A stretch of DNA of 64,000 bases, from the NCBI RefSeq assembly GCF_001431045.1, contig NZ_BCLE01000003.1, positions 1 to 64,000 on the forward strand, written 5' to 3'. The position numbers were made by a program, and so were the translations under genes. The notes below the pieces were generated by a model. It was not told the DNA's origin and made no database searches. It worked only from the letters and a program-made list of their open reading frames with translations. Positions 36,313 through 46,139 of the stretch are shown here, piece by piece; within the stretch, counting starts at the first letter, position 1, and the number at the start of each line of letters is the position of its first letter. The stretch comes from Streptococcus orisasini (GTDB lineage Bacteria > Bacillota > Bacilli > Lactobacillales > Streptococcaceae).

Positions 36313-37764
36313 TTATTTATCTGTACTTGCTTGATAAGCAAGGTTGCGCTTTTTCATTTCTTTTGCATACCAAGCAAACAGAGCAAGGTAAACAGCAGTG
36401 AAAATAACTAGTGTTATAAGGGCTGCAATCTGTCCTGTTGTTGCCTGACCAATCACATAACCAAAGATTTTTTCCATAGGGCCTTCTAGAGTGGAATGCG
36501 TAATCATCGAACCGGCAGAAGCACCAGCCGGAAACGCTCCAACTTTCTTAGCCAGTTCAGTAGCAAACGGTGCAATCATTGTTCCAGAAAGAAGGAATAA
36601 AGGAAGAAGAAGTGTACCAAAGATAATCATCCGAATCAAGCGGCCGCGCGTGACCACTAAAAGCGCAGGCGTAACTCCCATTGCAATAATTCCTGCAAGA
36701 GGAAGAATTCCGTTACCAACTTTTGATAAAAGTACAGCTTCTAAAAGCATGATGGGAGCAAGAATATTGGCACAAGCCCAAATTTCTGCACGTCCGGCGA
36801 TAAAAGGCCAGTCAAGTCCAATATTGAAGCGACGGCCTGCCATTTTTTTATTGGCAAAATTAGTAATTCCTTGAGAAAGAGGTTCTACAGCTGCAATAAA
36901 CCAAGAACCAATTAAAGAGAACAGTTCTAAGCAGGCTCCAGCTGTAAATCCTAAGCTGAACCAATTTTTAACAGACTCAATACTGACATGCGGGTCACCC
37001 ATGATGCCAATGACAAATCCCAGCAGCATACCAATAAAGAATTTCGAACCCCAAAAGCCGATAGCCTTATTTAATTTGGCAGCATCAAAGTCATACTTAT
37101 TGAGGCCTGGGAAAAATTTATCAAAAATCTTGTCAAGAACCATAATAATAGGATTCATCATATAGTTCATATGCGTGGAAGTCATTGGTGAGTTTGATCC
37201 TGCACCTAACAAGTCGTCAAAGGTCGGTTTCATCAGATCTGAGTTGATAATCTTTAAAACCCCAACTAAAATGATGGCAAGAGTCGCAATCACTACAGAC
37301 AAAGCAGCTGGAAGATGGTTTTGATTAGCATACCACATAATCAGCAGACCTGTAATGGATAGATGCCAAATATCAAAAATGTCAACATCGAGGGTGTTTG
37401 TTTTATTTAGCACGATCATGGCAATATTGACAATCAGCATGACCAGCAAGAAATACAGTGTATAAGGCGACCCCCAGGTGATAGTTGCCAAGGGAGCCCA
37501 ACCGACATCAATAATATTCAAACTAATGCCTGTATGCTTAACAAAATCTTGCAGCGATTCCGAAAAAGAACTTGTCAAAATGTTAATAATAGCACCAATC
37601 CCTGTCAAGGCAATGGCAAGTTTAATACCCCCTTCTAAAGCTCTCGAAAATTTTACACCGAAAGCCATAGATAAAACAGTTATAACAATCAGCATGACAA
37701 CACCAGACCCCATTTGAATAATCGGGGTGAAAATATGATTTACTATATCAAGAAATCCCTGCAT
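36313..37764 (-). CDS. PTS EIIC component, galactitol (GatC) family
   Basis: 483 residues with about 12 membrane segments. G-V-K-F-S-R-A-L-E-G-G-I-K near residue 36, F-A-N-K-K-M-A-G-R-R-F-N-I-G-L-D near 300 and E-I-W-A-C-A-N near 325 fit the GatC/SgcC EIIC family. It forms the membrane channel that takes up and phosphorylates a sugar or polyol. It is last in an EIIA-EIIB-EIIC operon, 145 bp after EIIB, an unusually wide gap for such an operon. Confidence 0.88.
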   Translation of the reverse strand: MQGFLDIVNHIFTPIIQMGSGVVMLIVITVLSMAFGVKFSRALEGGIKLAIALTGIGAIINILTSSFSESLQDFVKHTGISLNIIDVGWAPLATITWGSPYTLYFLLVMLIVNIAMIVLNKTNTLDVDIFDIWHLSITGLLIMWYANQNHLPAALSVVIATLAIILVGVLKIINSDLMKPTFDDLLGAGSNSPMTSTHMNYMMNPIIMVLDKIFDKFFPGLNKYDFDAAKLNKAIGFWGSKFFIGMLLGFVIGIMGDPHVSIESVKNWFSLGFTAGACLELFSLIGSWFIAAVEPLSQGITNFANKKMAGRRFNIGLDWPFIAGRAEIWACANILAPIMLLEAVLLSKVGNGILPLAGIIAMGVTPALLVVTRGRLIRMIIFGTLLLPLFLLSGTMIAPFATELAKKVGAFPAGASAGSMITHSTLEGPMEKIFGYVIGQATTGQIAALITLVIFTAVYLALFAWYAKEMKKRNLAYQASTDK

Positions 37765-37909
37765 GTCTACTTACTCCTTCAATCTTCTCTTTGTCTAATC
37801 AATCCTATTTGTCAGTCAAAATGAACACTGTCCACCTGCTTACTTAAAACATTGATAAATGCTTTGACTTGTATCAAGTATTGACTGCTCTTTAAAACAG
37901 AGAACCATC

Positions 37910-38215
37910 TTAGGCAAGATGATTCTCCTTGATAACGCGTTCTAATTCTGTAAATACAGGCTCGCTCATAGCTGGAATCCGATAAAGAATCGGTCCTGCT
38001 TCAACAACTGGAATCGGTAAGGTAAAGCCTAAATCCGTTTTAGCAATCGGAGTGAAAATATCATATTTACTTACCATTTCCTCAGTGATGTCCTTAACCA
38101 TAACCGCATCACAGTGAACATCATAGCCACGTTCCCCAAGCTGATTTTCAATAGCATCTTTAATTTGATGGCTTGAATTTACGCCTGCACCACAGGCAGC
38201 TAAAATCTTAATCAT
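37910..38215 (-). CDS. PTS EIIB component, galactitol (GatB) family
   Basis: 101 residues. The phosphorylated cysteine lies in I-L-A-A-C-G-A-G-V-N-S-S near residue 8, the P-loop-like C-x-x-G-x-x-S-S motif of lactose/galactitol-type EIIB proteins. It passes phosphate from EIIA to the incoming sugar. It starts one base after the EIIA stop codon. Confidence 0.9.
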   Translation of the reverse strand: MIKILAACGAGVNSSHQIKDAIENQLGERGYDVHCDAVMVKDITEEMVSKYDIFTPIAKTDLGFTLPIPVVEAGPILYRIPAMSEPVFTELERVIKENHLA

Positions 38216-38216
38216 G

Positions 38217-38678
38217 TTAAAATACTCCTTTTGCTTTTAAATAATTTTCAATAGCATCTTCATCAGTTAATTCCTGCAGATGCGGCAAGTTCCCTTTGGT
38301 AACAAAGAAATCCATCAATTGAGAAAGAACTTCTGTTTGACCATCATTTCGGTTGTTGATGATAAAAAAGAAATCACTGACCTGACACTCCTCTTCAGGA
38401 TTAATCATGTGTTTAAAGTTTAGACGAGACTCATTTCTGACGTAAACGACTTGAGTTCTCAAGCAATACTCAACCTCAGTATGCGGAATAGCAGCATACA
38501 AGATATCAGAGCCATCGCCTAAGTCAATTTTCAATCCTGTGGGAAACTCCTTTTCCCTTTCCTTCAGCGCCTCACAGTATCCTTGTGTGACATAGCCTTC
38601 TGATTTTAGTTTGTCGGCTACTGTTTCAAACAAAGCTTTCTGTGATTCTGCTTTTGTTAATAAAATGTTGCGAAACAC
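38217..38678 (-). CDS. PTS EIIA component (fructose/mannitol-type, GatA-like)
   Basis: 153 residues. R-E-K-E-F-P-T-G near residue 46 and A-A-I-P-H-T-E near 67, where the His is the phosphorylation site, define the EIIA-2 fold. It receives phosphate from HPr. First gene of the operon, preceded by a consensus promoter with a cre site and an AAAGGAG ribosome binding site. Confidence 0.9.
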   Translation of the reverse strand: MFRNILLTKAESQKALFETVADKLKSEGYVTQGYCEALKEREKEFPTGLKIDLGDGSDILYAAIPHTEVEYCLRTQVVYVRNESRLNFKHMINPEEECQVSDFFFIINNRNDGQTEVLSQLMDFFVTKGNLPHLQELTDEDAIENYLKAKGVF

Positions 38679-38758
38679 TTTGTCTCCTTTCTTTTTGAAT
38701 TACAAAGTGAGAACAGCAGATTGTTTAAAAATGTTTTAAAATGTTGTTCTTTTTTGTT

Positions 38759-38807
38759 TGTTATCGTTTACATTTTTGATTATATTCCTTATCAAATCAC
38801 TTGTCAA
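38759..38807 (-). promoter_or_regulatory. Promoter and cre site of the galactitol-type PTS operon
   Basis: Minus-strand TTGACA (38802-38807), 17-bp spacer and TATAAT (38779-38784): a full consensus. Immediately downstream lies TGTAAACGATAACA (38759-38772), an excellent match to the CcpA cre consensus, placed at the transcription start where CcpA would act as a roadblock. Confidence 0.8.
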
Positions 38808-38909
38808 CAGTTTTTTGCTTATTTTTTCATAATTTAAATGTTTTTTTAATATTTAAATTCAGTTTAAGAAACTGGTAGAATTCAAAGCTAAAATTCATCA
38901 GAGATGGTT

Positions 38910-38937
38910 TTGAATTCAATATAAAAAATGATATAAT
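38910..38937 (+). promoter_or_regulatory. Predicted ybaB promoter
   Basis: TTGAAT (38910-38915), 16-bp spacer and TATAAT (38932-38937). The resulting leader of about 180 nt is long for this gene. Confidence 0.5.
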
Positions 38938-39124
38938 AAACCTATCTTGTTATCTCTACTGAAAAGAACTGTATTTTCTTTAGATTTAAACATCGTTCAA
39001 TAAATATTTACTCACATTTATTTCCAACTCAACAACAAGAAGTTGCCTCTGCTTTTGAAATAAGGCAACGAAAATTTACAAACAAGGCCTAATCCCTTGA
39101 TACGAAAGGAATCTTAAAAATCTT

Positions 39125-39424
39125 ATGATGAATATGCAAAACATGATGAAACAGGCGCAAAAACTCCAAAAACAAATGGAGAAAAAACAAGCTGAATTAG
39201 CTGATACTACTTTTGTTGGTAAGTCGGCCCAAGAACTTGTGACAGCTAGCTTCACAGGTGACAAGAAGCTTGTTTCTATCGACTTTAAAGAAGCCGTTGT
39301 TGATCCTGAGGACATTGAGACTCTACAGGATATGACAGTTCAGGCTGTCAATGATGCTCTCAGCCAAATTGAAGAGGCAACACAAAAAACAATGGGCGCC
39401 TTTGCTGGAAAATTACCATTTTAA
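39125..39424 (+). CDS. YbaB/EbfC family nucleoid-associated protein
   Basis: 99 residues. [11 protein letters not shown] near the start, then [14 protein letters not shown] and the [10 protein letters not shown] segment are typical. Dimers bind DNA and influence nucleoid structure. In many bacteria it sits beside dnaX-recR; here it is alone. The start is one of several in-frame ATGs. Confidence 0.92.
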   Translation: MMNMQNMMKQAQKLQKQMEKKQAELADTTFVGKSAQELVTASFTGDKKLVSIDFKEAVVDPEDIETLQDMTVQAVNDALSQIEEATQKTMGAFAGKLPF

Positions 39425-39445
39425 AATTCGTCAAAAAGATAGTAT

Positions 39446-39466
39446 AAAAAAAGCCCAGCCAACTGG
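39446..39466 (-). terminator. Terminator for leftward transcription from rocS
   Basis: Minus-strand hairpin GCCCAGTTGGCTGGGC followed by TTTTTTT. Confidence 0.6.
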
Positions 39467-39532
39467 GCAAAATAGGGCTTGAAAAATAAGACAGTGACTG
39501 TTTATCTGCCACTACTTGGGTCTATCGGGTCA

Positions 39533-39636
39533 ATACTCAATAAAAATCAAAAATAGACTAGGCGACGGGCTGCATGCTGTACTAGGGTAGAGCAAAGTGA
39601 AGGCAACAACCTATAGTTTTGATTTTTGAAGAGTAT
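39533..39636. repeat. MITE-like dispersed repeat, most complete copy
   Basis: About 104 bp bounded by ATACTC (39533-39538) and GAGTAT (39631-39636), with longer imperfect ends: AATAAAAATCAAAAATAG on the left and CTATAGTTTTGATTTTTG on the right. The core GACTAGGCGAC...GGCAAAGTGAAGGCAA-like string recurs at 48589-48678 and, in part, at 34881-34942. It has no coding capacity. Confidence 0.75.
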
Positions 39637-39637
39637 A

Positions 39638-39674
39638 AAGGAGGCGGGACTTTTTGTCCCAGCCTCCTCTTTTA
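39638..39674 (-). terminator. Terminator directly behind rocS
   Basis: Hairpin GAGGAGGCTGGGAC/GTCCCGCCTCCTTT overlapping the rocS stop region; the GGGAC...GTCCC stem is common in this window. Confidence 0.65.
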
Positions 39675-40184
39675 TTTGCCAAACAATCTCGCAAAAAAGC
39701 CTTTTTTGATGCCTTCCTGCTGATTTTGAATTTCTTCAACTTCTGCCTTAGCCTCATCCAGCTCCAGTTTCAGCTGTTCCTTATCTTGCATAGCTGTTAG
39801 GGTCAGCTGTTGCTGCTGATCAATTTGTTTATCCTTTTCAGCAATCTGAACATCCTTGATGCGCAGCTGCTCATCCTTTGACTGCAGCTGGCTGTCTTTG
39901 GCCTTCAGCTGCTCATAAAGGCGTGTAATTTCAGTATTTTTTTCATCAATTAAAATTTCAAGAAATTCCCGCTGCTTAACTTCTTCACTGACTGGCTCAT
40001 CTTCAAAGATGGTCTTTTTATAAATTTCCTCTAATTTGATAAGGCCTGCACGATTAACAACCGTAACCCCCTTATCATTTTTTTCAACGTATTCTTCAGG
40101 AAAAGATTTAACACGGTTATTAACCGCTTGTCGGCTCACTCCCAGAATTTCAGCCAATTCGCTGACTGTCTTTTCAATTGCCAT
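39672..40184 (-). CDS. rocS: RocS-like chromosome segregation protein (DUF536)
   Basis: 170 residues. An N-terminal helix-turn-helix (about 8-45, V-S-E-L-A-E-I-L-G-V-S-R-Q-A-V-N-N-R) is followed by a long coiled coil (about 70-155) with heptad-like repeats K-D-S-Q-L-Q-S-K-D-E-Q-L, and an amphipathic tail K-K-G-F-F-A-R-L-F-G-K. This layout matches pneumococcal RocS, which binds DNA, tethers to the membrane by the tail and links chromosome segregation to division and capsule control. Assignment is by architecture and remembered sequence. Confidence 0.82.
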   Translation of the reverse strand: MAIEKTVSELAEILGVSRQAVNNRVKSFPEEYVEKNDKGVTVVNRAGLIKLEEIYKKTIFEDEPVSEEVKQREFLEILIDEKNTEITRLYEQLKAKDSQLQSKDEQLRIKDVQIAEKDKQIDQQQQLTLTAMQDKEQLKLELDEAKAEVEEIQNQQEGIKKGFFARLFGK

Positions 40185-40308
40185 AATATCCTCATTTTTA
40201 CAGAATTTATACTATGAAAATAGTATCACATCACCCTTAATCTGTCAATTTATGGCAGGAAAACCAACACTTTTAAGGAATCTGTCAAAGCCAGTAAAAT
40301 TATGCTAG

Positions 40309-41490
<1,182 letters not shown>

Positions 41491-41559
41491 TTAAAACAGG
41501 GCAGCAAAAACTAGCTAGCAAGCAAACTTTTGCAGTTTTTACTAAATGCCAGATAAAGT

Positions 41560-42336
41560 TTACTGCTTAGCTTTTTTTGCCAGCTTAATCCTCACTTCAT
41601 CTCTAATAGCTTCCAGTCTTTTTAGTTGATTGACTTGATGAAGACCGTAAGCAATACCATAGGCCGAGGTGACAAAGCGCGGAACAACTTTGCAGCAGAT
41701 TTCTTCTTCGAAGCGATAAAAGAAAAGATTGTATGAACTACAGCGGCCTTGGGCAAAATCATTGAGCACATAATCGCTGAGCAGCTGAACACTGTCTGCT
41801 AGACGGTTTAGGCCCTTGCTGTTAGAAATGCTGACATTAAATTCTGTGAAATCCTGTAAAGGATACAAGGAAATGCTTATTTTGGCTTCCTCTTCTGATT
41901 CTCCGCATATCTCCAAACCGTCAAAAGTTCTTCTATCTAAAGCTGCATAAGCATCCACATCCTTAAATCCTACAATCTGTGAATGCGGATGTCTGAGACT
42001 TCCGCCCGATAAGGGACCAAAATTACGGAAAAGAACAACACTGTGGTATTTCCCACAAGCTTCCAGTTCTGCCCATTTTTCAAACATAAAGGTGAAAAGC
42101 TGATGGTTAACGGTCAAATCATAAGCAGAAATGTCACCATCGTGCCAACTGGACTCAATAATCAAGGTCTGATAGCTGTCCTGCAAAACTGGAAATTTAT
42201 TTTCAACCCAAATCATGTCTTTTTTCGTATCTAAAATTTTGCCAAGCTCTGTCTGGTCGCAAAAAGGACAAACGTCCTTGTTGCTAGGTTTCTGACTGGC
42301 AATAGCTGTATTGAATATGAGCTTACGATAGGTCAT
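41560..42336 (-). CDS. DUF4931 protein, GalT/HIT-like nucleotidyl transferase fold
   Basis: 258 residues. A zinc-type C-P-F-C-D pair near residue 22, and H-P-H-S-Q-I near residue 116 equivalent to the HPHxQ active site of galactose-1-phosphate uridylyltransferase. R-N-F-G-P-L-S-G-G-S just before it is also GalT-like. The C-terminal half is specific to DUF4931. It could transfer or remove a nucleotide from a sugar phosphate, but I cannot name the substrate. Confidence 0.78.
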   Translation of the reverse strand: MTYRKLIFNTAIASQKPSNKDVCPFCDQTELGKILDTKKDMIWVENKFPVLQDSYQTLIIESSWHDGDISAYDLTVNHQLFTFMFEKWAELEACGKYHSVVLFRNFGPLSGGSLRHPHSQIVGFKDVDAYAALDRRTFDGLEICGESEEEAKISISLYPLQDFTEFNVSISNSKGLNRLADSVQLLSDYVLNDFAQGRCSSYNLFFYRFEEEICCKVVPRFVTSAYGIAYGLHQVNQLKRLEAIRDEVRIKLAKKAKQ

Positions 42337-42398
42337 AACTTTTCCTTTTCTAGATATTTATGAGATTATTCTAGCATATTTTTTCATTTTTAAAGTAA

Positions 42399-42470
42399 AA
42401 AGAGATTGGGACAGACCTGCATGATGGCTTTCTAAATGTCATCATACAGATCTGTCCCGCTTTCTTTTTA
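42399..42470. terminator. Terminator downstream of the macrodomain gene
   Basis: Long hairpin with GGGACAGA (42408-42415) and TCTGTCCC (42451-42458) plus an inner ATGATG/CATCAT stem and T-rich ends on both strands. Confidence 0.7.
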
Positions 42471-42505
42471 TGAGTGCCAAACATTTTTCTTATCAGGTAT
42501 TTATT

Positions 42506-43006
42506 TCACAGATAAGTGTCGTAAGCAGCATAAGTCTTTTCATCAAACAAGACCCATTCGATAAGGTCAAACGTGTCTGGATGTTCCTTAAGATAGGATC
42601 TAACTTCAGAACAGGCAATTTTGGCCGCTTCATCAAGAGGAAAATGATAGACGCCTGTTGATATGGAAGGAAAAGCAATCTTGCGGATACCATTCTGAGC
42701 CGCCAGCTTCAACGATTCCCGATAGCAAGAGGCCAGCAGTTCAGCTTCGTTTTTTCCGCCTCCCTGCCATGCAGGACCAACAGTGTGAATAACGTAGCGG
42801 CAAGGAAGCTTATAGGCCTTGGTCAGCTTTGCTTGACCGGTCTTACAGCCTCCGAGCTTGCGGCACTCTTCAAGCAGTTCTTTGCCCGCAGCCCTATGAA
42901 TCGCTCCATCTACACCGCCGCCGCCCAGCAATGTTTGGTTGGCTGCATTGACGATAGCATCAACGTTTGTGACCTTGGTAATATCCCCTTGAATAATTTT
43001 TAACAT
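42506..43006 (-). CDS. Macrodomain protein (O-acetyl-ADP-ribose deacetylase-like)
   Basis: 166 residues from ATG 43006, preceded by GAGG; eight more codons are open upstream. [18 protein letters not shown] near residue 22-39 is the MacroD-type ADP-ribose-binding loop, with V-I-H-T-V-G-P near 75 and S-I-S-T-G-V-Y near 115. Such enzymes remove ADP-ribose from proteins or deacetylate O-acetyl-ADP-ribose. It stands alone, without the sirtuin and lipoyl genes that accompany some Gram-positive macrodomains. Confidence 0.88.
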   Translation of the reverse strand: MLKIIQGDITKVTNVDAIVNAANQTLLGGGGVDGAIHRAAGKELLEECRKLGGCKTGQAKLTKAYKLPCRYVIHTVGPAWQGGGKNEAELLASCYRESLKLAAQNGIRKIAFPSISTGVYHFPLDEAAKIACSEVRSYLKEHPDTFDLIEWVLFDEKTYAAYDTYL

Positions 43007-43063
43007 ACAAACCTCAACTAATGTTTTCACATGAAAAATAATAGATACATGGCTTCAATTTAT

Positions 43064-43390
43064 TTAAAACAGCAGACGAACAACGGCCATGGCCGCAATT
43101 CCTGTTAAGACAGCATAGAGTAAATTTTTGGACTTATAGGCAATGTAAAAAGCAGGCAGACTGGCTAAGACTTCCAGCCAGTGCACTTGCGGGAAGCGCC
43201 CGACCTTTTCATCAAGAAGACTAGAAAAAGTCAGCGCAAAGAGGATACAAACAGGCAGGTACTTAAGAAAACGCACCGCAATATCCGGCAGCCCCTTATA
43301 TTTGACTAGAATAAAAGGCGCAATCCGAGGCAGCCAACTGACCGCAAATCCCAATAAAACAGCAGTTAAGACATAAGAATCAAGACTCAT
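43064..43390 (-). CDS. azlD: AzlD family branched-chain amino acid export subunit
   Basis: 108 residues with four membrane helices; R-I-A-P-F-I-L and the central L-K-Y-L-P-V-C-I-L segment are AzlD features. With AzlC it forms a two-protein exporter for branched-chain amino acids. Its start overlaps the end of azlC by 11 bases. Confidence 0.88.
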   Translation of the reverse strand: MSLDSYVLTAVLLGFAVSWLPRIAPFILVKYKGLPDIAVRFLKYLPVCILFALTFSSLLDEKVGRFPQVHWLEVLASLPAFYIAYKSKNLLYAVLTGIAAMAVVRLLF

Positions 43391-44078
43391 CCAGCACTAC
43401 CCCCACTCCGCAGCCAACCAAAGTTGAACACAGCACTGCCAAGGCTTCTGACAGCAGCATCGAAAGCAGCACAAAACTCACTGCGACACTTGCCAAAACA
43501 AGAAAAATCTTTTTGGCGCTGTCTGTCAGCACCATAGCATCAAACTGGCTGACTAAAAGCCCGATAAACATGGCAATCAAGGCAAAATCAAGACCGAAAT
43601 TTTCTGGGTTGGGAATGGTGTTGCCCAGTAAAGTTCCTGCAATACTGGCTCCCACCCAGGCCGAATAGCTCAGAAGATTATTGCCATGCATCCAGCTTGT
43701 TTGGATGTTTTTATTGTGGACATTTTCTCCCAGCAAGACACCGTAACTTTCATCAGTAATCAGGGTGCCAATAGCAATATTCTGCCAAAGGCTGGACTTG
43801 GTAAAAATCGTCGTTGCATGCAGGCTCATAAGCATATTGCGCAAGTTAACCAAAAAAACAGTCAGAGTAATCGTTCCCAAATCTGCACCTGAAACAAACA
43901 TCGCAACCATGGCAAACTGGGCTGAACCACCATAAACTAAGAGGCTCATCAAACCAACCTCTAAAGGAGACAGACCGGCAGCTGCTGCCACAATCCCAAA
44001 GGCCAGTCCTATTGAAATGTAGCCTAGTGCTGTCGGTGCAGCAGCCTTCATTCCTTCCCAAAATCCTTTTTCGTGCAT
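43380..44078 (-). CDS. azlC: AzlC family branched-chain amino acid permease
   Basis: 232 residues from ATG 44078, which has GAGGG five bases upstream; the in-frame GTG at 44090 overlaps that site. About six to eight membrane helices with P-T-A-L-G-Y-I-S-I-G-L-A-F-G near residue 15 and A-Q-F-A-M-V near 55. AzlC is the main subunit of the exporter; its natural substrates include branched-chain amino acids and toxic analogues such as azaleucine. Operon with azlD. Confidence 0.9.
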   Translation of the reverse strand: MHEKGFWEGMKAAAPTALGYISIGLAFGIVAAAAGLSPLEVGLMSLLVYGGSAQFAMVAMFVSGADLGTITLTVFLVNLRNMLMSLHATTIFTKSSLWQNIAIGTLITDESYGVLLGENVHNKNIQTSWMHGNNLLSYSAWVGASIAGTLLGNTIPNPENFGLDFALIAMFIGLLVSQFDAMVLTDSAKKIFLVLASVAVSFVLLSMLLSEALAVLCSTLVGCGVGVVLDES

Positions 44079-44122
44079 CAAATCCCTCACAATTTATCTC
44101 ATATTTTTCATTATAGCACATA

Positions 44123-44156
44123 AAAATACTCTTGAATACGAAATCAAGAGTATTTT
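44123..44156 (-). terminator. Terminator of the allose-like operon
   Basis: Perfect 13-bp arms AAAATACTCTTGA and TCAAGAGTATTTT followed by T residues on the minus strand, just beyond the rpiB stop codon. Confidence 0.85.
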
Positions 44157-44169
44157 CACCTACTTCCTT

Positions 44170-44619
44170 TTAGAGCTTATCTTCCTCTATTGCCTCAATC
44201 ATATCCAGCCTTTTTTGATGGCGGCCGCCTTCGTATTCTGCATTCAGCCAGCTGTCTACAATCATCTTGGCCAATTCAAGCCCTACGACACGCGCTCCAA
44301 AAGCAAGAATATTACTATTGTTGTGCTCGCGGGAAAGCTTAGCCGAATAAGGTTCACTACAGATGACACAACGAACACCTTTGACTTTATTGGCTGAGAT
44401 TCCGATACCGACTCCCGTGCCGCAAATCAAAATGCCCTTGTCAACTTGACCGCTGACGACAGCTTGAGCAACTGCCTGAGCTGATAGAGGATAGTCAAAA
44501 CGCTCTGTACTGTCTGTTCCAAAATTGAGGACCTCATAACCGTACTTTTCTCTGATATAATCGCTGATAGCTTTTTTATAAGCTACAGCGACATGGTCAT
44601 TGCCAATTCCTATTTTCAT
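44170..44619 (-). CDS. rpiB: RpiB/AlsB-type sugar-phosphate isomerase
   Basis: 149 residues of the RpiB/LacAB fold: G-I-G-N-D-H-V-A near the start, catalytic C-G-T-G-V-G-I near residue 66 and C-S-E-P-Y-S-A near 86, H-N-N-S-N-I-L near 98. RpiB interconverts ribose-5-P and ribulose-5-P, and also allose-6-P and allulose-6-P. In this operon the allose reaction is the better guess. Its ATG overlaps the stop codon of the epimerase gene as ATGA. Confidence 0.9.
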   Translation of the reverse strand: MKIGIGNDHVAVAYKKAISDYIREKYGYEVLNFGTDSTERFDYPLSAQAVAQAVVSGQVDKGILICGTGVGIGISANKVKGVRCVICSEPYSAKLSREHNNSNILAFGARVVGLELAKMIVDSWLNAEYEGGRHQKRLDMIEAIEEDKL

Positions 44620-45266
44620 AATTTTCGCAGCTCCTTTATTAATTCATGATAAGTTTTTTCTTTACCAAAAAGTGCACTGGTTCCCAAAACAAAGCCATCA
44701 CAACCCATTTTTGACAGTTCAGCTATTATTTGCGGACTGCAGGCGCCGTCAATAATGACTTTGTAATGGTATTTCTTCTTCATTTCAAGAAACATTTTAA
44801 TCTTCTCTTTAACTGTCACAAGGAATTGCTGTCCAGCAAAGCCTGGATTTACTGTCATTATCAACAGATAATCACACAGATGCAAGACTTCTGCTACAGC
44901 CATCGGAGCCGTATCAGGATTAACAGCCAGCCCGGCCAGCTTCCCTCGGCTTTTGATATAGGCCAGCGTCTTTGAAACATAGCGCTCACTTTCAGGATGA
45001 ATATAAATCAGATCAGCACCGGCATCAATGAACCAGTCGATCTTGCTGCTGGGATTTTCAATCATGAGATGGCAGTCCACCATTTTGTCAGTATTTCGGC
45101 GAACCGTTTCAATAGCCATCATTCCCATTGCCATATTAGGGACAAAACTGCCATCCATCACATCGCAGTGAAAGATGTCCACACCAGCCTGATCAAGTTC
45201 TCTTACTTCCTGTCGGAGTTTTCCGAAATCAGCGCACATTATGCTGGGACACAGTAATTTTGCCAT
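44616..45266 (-). CDS. Ribulose-phosphate 3-epimerase family protein, AlsE-like
   Basis: 216 residues from ATG 45266 with GGGAGG upstream; the frame is open 22 codons further. TIM barrel with P-S-I-M-C-A-D-F near 7, F-H-C-D-V-M-D-G-S-F-V-P-N near 32 (metal ligands H and D), V-D-C-H-L-M-I near 61 and M-T-V-N-P-G-F-A-G-Q near 137. The C-terminal G-T-S-A-L-F-G resembles E. coli AlsE (allulose-6-phosphate 3-epimerase) more than housekeeping Rpe. It would convert allulose-6-P to fructose-6-P. Operon partner of rpiB. Confidence 0.85.
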   Translation of the reverse strand: MAKLLCPSIMCADFGKLRQEVRELDQAGVDIFHCDVMDGSFVPNMAMGMMAIETVRRNTDKMVDCHLMIENPSSKIDWFIDAGADLIYIHPESERYVSKTLAYIKSRGKLAGLAVNPDTAPMAVAEVLHLCDYLLIMTVNPGFAGQQFLVTVKEKIKMFLEMKKKYHYKVIIDGACSPQIIAELSKMGCDGFVLGTSALFGKEKTYHELIKELRKL

Positions 45267-45289
45267 AGTTTTCCTCCCTTTTAAAGCAA

Positions 45290-45326
45290 AGAATCCAACT
45301 CCTGAAAATTTCAGAAATTGGATTCT
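45290..45326 (-). promoter_or_regulatory. Intra-operon hairpin between the DeoR and AlsE-like genes
   Basis: AGAATCCAA (45290-45298) pairs with TTGGATTCT (45318-45326), with an inner CTGAAA/TTTCAG. On the minus strand it is followed by a weak T-rich tract, so it may act as a partial terminator or a processing site. Confidence 0.45.
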
Positions 45327-45344
45327 AATCATTATAAGCAGGTA

Positions 45345-46082
45345 TCAATTGACTTTTAAAGAAACAATCTCATCAATCAAGGGATCAAATCGGTCAGAAA
45401 TCACAGTAAGATGTTTCAGATCAAATGCCTTAACATTTGAGGTTTTATGAAATTTCGAGCTGTCACACAAGAGAAATAACTGATTAGAGTGCTCTTTGAC
45501 AATTCTTTTTTTAACCGCTTCTGCCAATGTTGGAGTCGTTCCACCACTGATTTTTGACAAGCCATTTATACCCAAGAAAGATTTATCAAAATACAAACCA
45601 CCTAAATTTTCCTCAGTCAGACTTCCTTTCAAGGAAGATGTTTTAGGATTATATTCGCCTCCCAGCAGAATAATTTTGGCAGCAATCGAGTCATGAAAGC
45701 CCAAAATATCCGTGTTGGTCGTATAAATCGTTATTTTCCTGTCAAAAATCTGTTCAAAAAGAGCAGAGCAAGTGGAACCCGAATCAAGATAAATAATATC
45801 ACCGTCTGCAATCTCTTTAGCAGCAATTTCAGCAATTTTAGCCTTTTTATCACTGTTTAAAGTAGTCTTTTGTGAAATCGGTAATTCCCTGACTGTCGAA
45901 TTGAGTTTGACTGCTCCTCCTGACAAAGCTTCAATCTTACGAGCTTTTTCCAATTCTTTTAAATCCCGTCTTAAAGTTGAAATTGACACACCGCTTATCC
46001 ATTTTTGCAATTGATCAATTTTTACAATTCCTTTATTTTCAATAACTTCTAATATTTTTTGCTGTCTTTCATATGGTATCAT
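45345..46082 (-). CDS. DeoR-family sugar operon regulator
   Basis: 245 residues. N-terminal winged helix with I-L-E-V-I-E-N-K-G near 10 and the recognition part V-S-I-S-T-L-R-R-D-L near 32. The C-terminal sensor domain has Y-L-D-S-G-S-T-C near 98 and L-L-G-G-E-Y-N near 138, as in proteins that bind sugar phosphates. It probably represses this operon and is released by a phosphorylated intermediate. Confidence 0.88.
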   Translation of the reverse strand: MIPYERQQKILEVIENKGIVKIDQLQKWISGVSISTLRRDLKELEKARKIEALSGGAVKLNSTVRELPISQKTTLNSDKKAKIAEIAAKEIADGDIIYLDSGSTCSALFEQIFDRKITIYTTNTDILGFHDSIAAKIILLGGEYNPKTSSLKGSLTEENLGGLYFDKSFLGINGLSKISGGTTPTLAEAVKKRIVKEHSNQLFLLCDSSKFHKTSNVKAFDLKHLTVISDRFDPLIDEIVSLKVN

Positions 46083-46139
46083 TATCAGTCACCTTCACCT
46101 CATAATAATAATGATACCACAATTGCTTGGCATTTTCAT

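Larger units (their letters stand above)
38679..39124. other. Divergent regulatory spacer between PTS EIIA and ybaB
   Basis: This 446-bp spacer holds the EIIA promoter with a cre site (38759-38807, minus), an AT-rich stretch, an inverted repeat GAATTCAAA/TTTGAATTC (38878-38886 and 38909-38917), the predicted ybaB promoter (38910-38937) and a leader of about 180 nt before ybaB. The spacer has no convincing gene. Confidence 0.6.

Noticed and set aside
39533..39636. CRISPR or pneumococcal BOX element
   Set aside because: The copies are single, far apart and without spacers; the sequence does not match what I remember of BOX modules.
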